From: Myxococcales bacterium | GTDB lineage: Bacteria; Myxococcota; Myxococcia; Myxococcales; Anaeromyxobacteraceae | Assembly: GCA_021848865.1 (NCBI GenBank) | Contig: JAJZTO010000168.1 | Location: forward strand, 1-6,300 | Reading direction: 5' to 3' | Length of the DNA stretch: 6,300 nt | Part shown: positions 5,053-6,300 of the stretch, piece after piece | How positions within the stretch are numbered: the stretch's first letter is position 1 | Layout: each line of letters begins with the position of its first letter | Made by a program: the position numbers and the translations under genes | Notes under the pieces: model-generated | Databases searched by the model: none | Told to the model about the DNA's origin: nothing | What the model saw: the letters and a program-made list of their open reading frames with translations, nothing else

Positions 5053-5799
5053 ATGCCAGACGCGACCGCGCTGGGCCTCTCCCGGCTGTGCATCCCCTTC
5101 ACCCCCTTTCGTGGGCGCCTGGACGAGGCCACGGTCTGCCTCGTCACCACCGCCGGGGTCCGGCTCCGGAGCCAGCCGGCCTTCCACGCCGAGCACGAGC
5201 TGGGACACCGGGTGATCCCCGGGACCGCGACCTCCGCCGAGCTCACCGTCGACGACACCCACTACGACCACTCGTGCGTGGACCAGGACCGCAACTGCGT
5301 CTTCCCCATCGACCGCCTGCGGGCCCTGGCCGGCGCCGGGAAGATCGGCGGGCTCACCGAGCGCCACTTCTCCACCGCCTTCACGGCGCAGCTGCGCGAC
5401 TTCGCGGCGCTGACGGCGATCCGGCTGGCGCAGGAGATCGCCCTCGAGCGGCCGCAGGCGGTGGTGCTCACCGGCGGGTGCCGGATGTGCCACCGGACGG
5501 CGGCGGCCCTGCAGCGGGCCATCGAGATGCAGGGGATCCCCACCGTGGTCATCACCGCCGAGCCCGAGGAGACCGAGCAGTCGCGGGTCCCGCGGGCGCT
5601 CTGCCCGCGAGGCGGCGCCCCGGGCCACGTGCTCGGCCCCGCGGGGGACGCGGAGCTGCAGGGGCGCGTCCTGCTCGATGCGCTGGAGCTGCTCACCGGC
5701 CCGCCGCGGCCGGGCGAGGTGGTGTTCCGGGAGTACGTCCGGGCCGCGCCGCCGGACGGCGTCCGGGGCCCGCACCCGCCGTCCGCGGCGCGACCCTAG
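5053..5799 (+). CDS. Cys-type homologue of glycine/betaine/D-proline reductase selenoprotein B (GrdB/PrdB-like)
   Basis: The 248-residue protein has the layout of the selenoprotein B family: VCLVTTAGVRLRSQPAF (28-44), the DDTHYDHSCVDQDRNCVFPIDRL block (67-89, typical H-x-D...D-x-N-x-x-FP pattern), GKIGGLTERHFS (96-107), and VVLTGGCRMCHRTAAAL (137-153) followed by IEMQGIPTVVIT. Cys143 occupies the place where classical GrdB has selenocysteine, and Cys146 the following cysteine, giving CxxC; both are plain TGC codons and no in-frame TGA occurs. True glycine reductase also needs the pyruvoyl subunit GrdE, selenoprotein A and GrdC/D, none of which is visible here, so Stickland reductase activity is unlikely. 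The start overlaps no gene; its AGGA (5043-5046) runs through the peroxiredoxin stop, so the two are probably translationally coupled. A thiol redox role with the peroxiredoxin is inferred. The last 20 residues are low-complexity. Confidence 0.85.
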   Translation: MPDATALGLSRLCIPFTPFRGRLDEATVCLVTTAGVRLRSQPAFHAEHELGHRVIPGTATSAELTVDDTHYDHSCVDQDRNCVFPIDRLRALAGAGKIGGLTERHFSTAFTAQLRDFAALTAIRLAQEIALERPQAVVLTGGCRMCHRTAAALQRAIEMQGIPTVVITAEPEETEQSRVPRALCPRGGAPGHVLGPAGDAELQGRVLLDALELLTGPPRPGEVVFREYVRAAPPDGVRGPHPPSAARP

Positions 5800-5864
5800 C
5801 CTCCCCGGGCACCGGCCGCGCCCCGGGCGCGCCCGCGTGCTCGCCGCTTGCACCGGGGCCGGGC

Positions 5865-6242
5865 ATGCGCACGAACCGTGTCCCGGCGGCCCGCCCCGAC
5901 CTGCTGTCCCGCTCCATGGACGCCCACGCCCTGGCCGAGGACCAGCGGTCCGACGCGGAGCGCGTCGTCGCCGGCCTGCGCCACCGGGCGGCGCGCGCCC
6001 GGGCCGCCGCCGGCGAGCGGCGCCGGATGGCCGGCGACGCGCTGCGCCGCGGGGAGGAGGTCTGGGGCCTCTCGCTGCTCGACGCCGCGCGCCACGCCGA
6101 GGACCAGGCGGCGGTCGCGGCCGCGCGCCTGCGCGACGCAGAGCTGCGGGCGGGAGGCCTCGCCTCGGTGGAGCGGGCCCGCCGGGAGGAGCTGTTCCGG
6201 GCGCTGGGCGGCTTCCTCGTCGAGATCGGGGAGATCCCGTGA
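5865..6242 (+). CDS. Small helical, coiled-coil-prone protein of unknown function
   Basis: The 125-residue product is not recognised. It is rich in Ala, Arg and Glu and lacks proline between about residue 20 and its end, so it should be a long helical hairpin or coiled coil: DAERVVAGLRHRAARARAA, then LRDAELRAGGLASVERARREELFRALGGFLVEIGEIP as the C-terminal half. It has no signal peptide, membrane segment or cysteine. Third codon positions are almost all G or C, supporting coding on this strand. The start is uncertain: ATG 5865 has only a weak GGGG in front, and ATG 5916 (108 residues, beginning MDAHALAED) is equally possible. The stop overlaps the GTG of the next gene, so the two are coupled. 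Size, charge pattern and a Pro-rich coupled neighbour resemble the FliJ/SctO stalk followed by FliK/SctP arrangement of type III export systems, but this is only a resemblance. Confidence 0.6.
   Translation: MRTNRVPAARPDLLSRSMDAHALAEDQRSDAERVVAGLRHRAARARAAAGERRRMAGDALRRGEEVWGLSLLDAARHAEDQAAVAAARLRDAELRAGGLASVERARREELFRALGGFLVEIGEIP
6228..6233 (+). promoter_or_regulatory. Ribosome binding site of the gene leaving the right edge
   Basis: GGGGAG lies five bases before the GTG at 6239, inside the end of the preceding gene. It is the main reason for calling the overlapping GTG start. Confidence 0.55.
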
Positions 6243-6300
6243 GGGCCGAGCCGGCGGCGGCGCGGCCACCGGCCCCGCCGCGGGAGGAGCCGGCCCGCGG
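6239..6300 (+). CDS. Start of a further gene with a Pro/Ala-rich N-terminus, truncated by window
   Basis: Only the first 20 codons are visible (GTG start, then RAEPAAARPPAPPREEPAR). The frame is open to the window end, starts within the GTGA overlap with the previous stop, and has a good Shine-Dalgarno sequence. The visible part is proline-rich and probably disordered. Nothing can be said about function; if the preceding gene is a FliJ/SctO-like stalk, a needle- or hook-length regulator would be one possibility. Confidence 0.5.
   Translation, partial: MRAEPAAARPPAPPREEPAR

Noticed and set aside
5053..5799. In-frame TGA encoding selenocysteine in the GrdB-like gene
   Set aside because: The active-site positions are TGC cysteine codons and the frame has no internal TGA.
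5825..5834. Perfect palindrome GGGCGCGCCC between the GrdB-like gene and the next gene
   Set aside because: Short GC palindromes are expected by chance here; there is no U-run, and it is too short to call a terminator or an operator.
5011..5853. A 280-codon minus-strand frame opposite the GrdB-like gene
   Set aside because: The plus-strand product matches a known family along its length; the minus frame is Arg/Gly-rich shadow sequence.
5088..6242. One long plus-strand frame treated as a 384-residue protein
   Set aside because: Its first two thirds overlap the GrdB-like gene in another frame and are low-complexity. Only the part from 5865 (or 5916) looks like a real protein.

Overview
This is a very GC-rich window (clearly above 70% by eye, with almost every third codon position G or C) that is densely packed with genes. 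The composition, together with a ThyX-type thymidylate synthase, a MuiA-family protein, a hemerythrin and a redoxin paired with a selenoprotein-B-like protein, suggests a myxobacterial or related deltaproteobacterial chromosome, Anaeromyxobacter-like. That assignment is inference. I see no rRNA, tRNA, CRISPR array, IS element or phage gene, and no gene-free stretch longer than about 135 bases.

Layout. The left part lies on the minus strand: a MuiA/DUF4139-family exported protein running off the left edge (1-1158), with thyX (1212-2033) 53 bases upstream of it. A divergent intergenic region (2034-2167) leads to a plus-strand acyl-CoA thioesterase (2168-2653) and a hemerythrin-domain protein (2738-3268). 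The hemerythrin gene meets a minus-strand Tat-exported metallophosphoesterase (3269-4108) end to end. Upstream of that is a small XRE-type regulator (4225-4434, minus). A second divergent region (4435-4540) leads to a plus-strand pair: a one-cysteine AhpE/BCP-like peroxiredoxin (4541-5044) and, 8 bases later, a cysteine-containing homologue of glycine/betaine/D-proline reductase selenoprotein B (5053-5799). The right end holds a small helical protein of unknown function (5865-6242), whose stop overlaps the GTG start of a further gene that leaves the window.

How the genes fit together. The thyX and thioesterase functions are housekeeping (dTMP synthesis, acyl-CoA hydrolysis). The hemerythrin, peroxiredoxin and GrdB-like protein suggest handling of oxygen or peroxide. 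The most interesting unit is the peroxiredoxin/GrdB-like pair with the divergent XRE regulator. The peroxiredoxin has no resolving cysteine, and the coupled partner carries a CxxC where classical selenoprotein B has Sec-x-x-Cys. The two may form a peroxide-reduction system, with the CxxC protein as reductant; this is a hypothesis.

Regulatory DNA. Both divergent regions carry a CTAGA motif that could act as a -10 element in each direction. In the thyX/thioesterase region the identical nine-base motif CGTGCTAGA lies 9-10 bases before both start codons, which suggests leaderless or nearly leaderless transcripts.
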